Assembly: GCF_013911755.1 (NCBI RefSeq)
Contig: NZ_JACESP010000013.1
Coordinates: forward strand, 1 to 64,000
Origin: Sphingosinicella sp.
GTDB lineage: Bacteria; Pseudomonadota; Alphaproteobacteria; Sphingomonadales; Sphingomonadaceae
Direction: 5' to 3'
Length of the DNA: 64,000 nucleotides
Below are positions 62,289-64,000 of the stretch, in pieces. Under the pieces are notes generated by a model. The model ran no database searches. It saw only the letters and a program-made list of their open reading frames with translations, and was not told the DNA's origin. Position 1 is the first letter of the stretch. Every line of letters starts with the position of its first letter. Made by a program: the position numbers and the translations under genes.

Positions 62289-62304
62289 ACTTGCATATGC
62301 AAGT
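62289..62304. promoter_or_regulatory. Perfect 16-bp palindrome, candidate MarR operator
   Basis: ACTTGCATATGCAAGT is a perfect palindrome, 30 bp from the preferred marR start and 44 bp from the divergent cyclase start. Size and symmetry fit a MarR dimer site. Confidence 0.7.
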
Positions 62305-62347
62305 TTATCGAAGCATAGTTCGGGCTTCATGATCTGGAGGAGGGATT

Positions 62348-63127
62348 ATGTCCAGCGCGCCGATTCTTACTGGGCTTGCACACGCGTTGTCGCGCGGAGA
62401 CGTGCGGGTCGTCGATCTGACCCAGACGCTGTCGGAAGATACGCCGCTGCTGGTTCTGCCGGAGCCGTTCGGACAGACGGCGGCGTTCTCGCGGCAGGAA
62501 ATCTCGCGTTATGACGAGCGCGGCGTCGCATGGCACTGGAACAATTTCACCGTGGGCGAGCACACCGGCACGCATTTCGATGCGCCCGTCCACTGGGTGA
62601 GTGGCCGCGATCTGCCGGACAATACGGTGGATGCCGTTCCGGCCGCGAATTTCGTAGCGCCCGTGGTGGTTCTGGATTTCTCCCGCGAATGTGCGGCCGA
62701 CCCGGATTTCCTGCTGACCGCCGCGCACGTGAAGGACTGGGAAGCCGCGAACGGCCCGATCCCCGCGGGAAGCTGGGTTCTGTTCCGCACCGACTGGTCC
62801 AAGCGCGACGTCGATGCCTACACCAATCGCCGCGAAGACGGCGCGCACACGCCCGGCCCGGCGACGGACGCGATCGAATATCTGATCGCGCGCGACATCC
62901 TCGGCTTCGGCGTGGAGACGATCGGCACCGATGCCGGGCAGGCCCATCTGCTGACGCCCGCCTACCCGGCGCACACGCTGCTGCACGGCGCCGGACGCTA
63001 TGGCCTGCAGTGCCTGCAGAATCTCGATCAGCTCCCCGCGACGGGCGCGGTGCTGATCTGCCCGCCGCTGAAGATTCGCGGCGGATCGGGAAGCCCGCTG
63101 CGCGTTCTCGCCCTCGTCGAGGCGTAA
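62348..63127 (+). CDS. Cyclase family hydrolase (isatin hydrolase / kynurenine formamidase-like)
   Basis: A 259-residue metal-dependent amide hydrolase with the signature H72-T-G-T-H76-F-D78-A-P-V-H82. The family includes isatin hydrolase, arylformamidase and enzymes acting on cyclic imides or lactams. The ATG at 62348 follows GGAGGAGGG. Three bases separate its stop from the next start. An indolepyruvate oxidoreductase-like neighbour makes an indole or isatin substrate attractive, which is inference. Confidence 0.9.
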   Translation: MSSAPILTGLAHALSRGDVRVVDLTQTLSEDTPLLVLPEPFGQTAAFSRQEISRYDERGVAWHWNNFTVGEHTGTHFDAPVHWVSGRDLPDNTVDAVPAANFVAPVVVLDFSRECAADPDFLLTAAHVKDWEAANGPIPAGSWVLFRTDWSKRDVDAYTNRREDGAHTPGPATDAIEYLIARDILGFGVETIGTDAGQAHLLTPAYPAHTLLHGAGRYGLQCLQNLDQLPATGAVLICPPLKIRGGSGSPLRVLALVEA

Positions 63128-63130
63128 CCG

Positions 63131-64000
63131 GTGGCCGAGCGTTCGTTCGTTGCCGAAGCCCGGAAGCTGACAGCCGGAGCCGGTGAGACATTCACCGGCG
63201 AAGGCATTCTCGCCGTGACGAAGGCGCTGCTGCAATCAGGCGTGGCTTACGTAGGCGGCTATCAGGGATCGCCGATCAGCCACCTGATGGACGTGTTCGC
63301 GGATGCGAGCGATCTCCTCGAAAGTCTCGACGTGCACTTCGAGGCGAGCGCCTCTGAAGCGAGCGCCGCCGCCATGCTCGCGGCCTCGGTCAATTATCCG
63401 CTGCGCGGTGCGGTCGTCTGGAAGTCGGTGGTCGGCACGAACGTCGCGTCGGACGCGCTTTCAAACGTCGCGTCGGGCGGCGTGACGGGCGGCGCACTCG
63501 TCATCGTCGGCGAAGACTATGGCGAGGGTTCCTCGATCATGCAGGAACGCACGCACGCCTTCGCGATGAAGTCGCAGATCTGGCTGCTCGATCCGCGTCC
63601 CAACCTGCCGAGCATCGTGGCGGCCGTGGAACAAGGCTTCGCGCTTTCCGAAGCTTCCAATACGCCGGTGATGCTGCAGCTGCGCGTGCGATCGTGCCAC
63701 ATGACGGGGTCATTCATAGCGAAGGACAACGTGCGGCCGACACTGACGGTCGCCCAGGCCGCCGCCGCGCCGCAGCGCGATACCACCCGCATCGTCCTGC
63801 CGCCTGCGAACTTCCTGCACGAGGTGGAGAAGATCGAGAAGCGCTGGCCGGCGGGCATCGCCTATGTGCGCGACCACAATCTGAACGAACGGTTCGGTCC
63901 GGACGAGGCACACGGCATCGGCATCATCGTGCAGGGTGGGCTCTACAACAATTTGAACCGCGCGATGGAACTCTCCGGCCTTTCGAATGAATTCGGCGAC
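63131..64000 (+). CDS. Indolepyruvate ferredoxin oxidoreductase family protein (partial, cut by window edge)
   Basis: The GTG at 63131 opens a frame that stays open for 290 codons to the edge. The start matches the TPP-dependent 2-oxoacid:ferredoxin oxidoreductase family of IorA type: GEGILAVTKALLQSGVAYVG, YQGSPISHLMDVFAD, GTNVASDALSNVASGG, and VGEDYGEGSSIMQERTHAFA. Full fused members exceed 1000 residues, so most is missing. They convert aryl pyruvates to aryl-acetyl-CoA with ferredoxin. Co-transcribed with the cyclase under the MarR regulator. Confidence 0.87.
   Translation, partial: MAERSFVAEARKLTAGAGETFTGEGILAVTKALLQSGVAYVGGYQGSPISHLMDVFADASDLLESLDVHFEASASEASAAAMLAASVNYPLRGAVVWKSVVGTNVASDALSNVASGGVTGGALVIVGEDYGEGSSIMQERTHAFAMKSQIWLLDPRPNLPSIVAAVEQGFALSEASNTPVMLQLRVRSCHMTGSFIAKDNVRPTLTVAQAAAAPQRDTTRIVLPPANFLHEVEKIEKRWPAGIAYVRDHNLNERFGPDEAHGIGIIVQGGLYNNLNRAMELSGLSNEFGD

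Noticed and set aside
1-64000. tRNA, rRNA, CRISPR array, insertion sequence or integrase
   Set aside because: None was recognised on either strand by eye; a covariance-model search would be needed to exclude small RNA genes.

Overview
The window looks like a chromosomal segment of a GC-rich alphaproteobacterium, most likely from the Sphingomonadales. The grounds are a full-length CtrA with GANTC and TTAACCAT sites upstream, four TonB-dependent receptors (TBDRs) each beside hydrolase or catabolic genes, an UrcA-family protein, a PEP-CTERM-type C-terminus and dense use of GTG starts. It holds about 55 genes. No tRNA, rRNA, CRISPR array, insertion sequence or integrase was recognised.

Layout. 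1-3.4 kb: a TetR regulator cut by the left edge, a homocysteine S-methyltransferase, a small secreted protein, a coiled-coil protein and ctrA. 3.7-8.7 kb: a large TBDR, an UrcA protein, a small protein behind an FNR-like box, and a secreted choice-of-anchor I protein. 8.9-14 kb: an amino acid permease with a stand-alone Lrp/AsnC effector domain, a SnoaL/TetR pair, an AHAS-small-subunit-like protein divergent from an AsnC regulator, and a cytochrome P450. 14.2-16.2 kb: an A/T-richer island with a reverse transcriptase translationally coupled to a small membrane-protein ORF and flanked by a 94-bp direct repeat. This is the least explained part of the window.

16.3-24.4 kb: a peptide-use locus with M14, M20 and M19 peptidases in one operon, divergent from a TBDR. 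The M20 and M19 members have lost canonical metal ligands. 24.4-36.2 kb: a same-strand run made of a DUF917 protein, a hydantoinase/oxoprolinase, a TBDR, a large LuxR-type (LAL) regulator, an MFS transporter, an amidohydrolase and a MOSC-reductase-ferredoxin fusion. It is probably a catabolic locus for a cyclic amide or hydantoin-like compound. 36.2-46.8 kb: thiol and sulfide biology. It contains trxC, a peroxiredoxin, two ArsR regulators (one with the cysteine pattern of persulfide sensors), a c-type haem protein, an RND pump and adaptor, a rhodanese, and divergently a sulfide:quinone oxidoreductase-like protein, a DUF2892 protein, a TolC-type channel and an AhpD-like protein.

46.9-52.3 kb: a TBDR, a TetR regulator, a serine hydrolase with a C-terminal membrane domain and a MaoC-type protein, linked by shared palindromes. 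52.3-61.7 kb: an acyl-CoA dehydrogenase, small conserved proteins and a complete tripartite RND multidrug pump with its TetR regulator. 61.8-64 kb: a MarR regulator divergent from a cyclase-family hydrolase and an indolepyruvate ferredoxin oxidoreductase-like protein that runs off the right edge.

Many reading frames opposite the real genes are long because of the high GC content. They were treated as shadows and omitted. All family calls come from reading the sequence; no database search was run.
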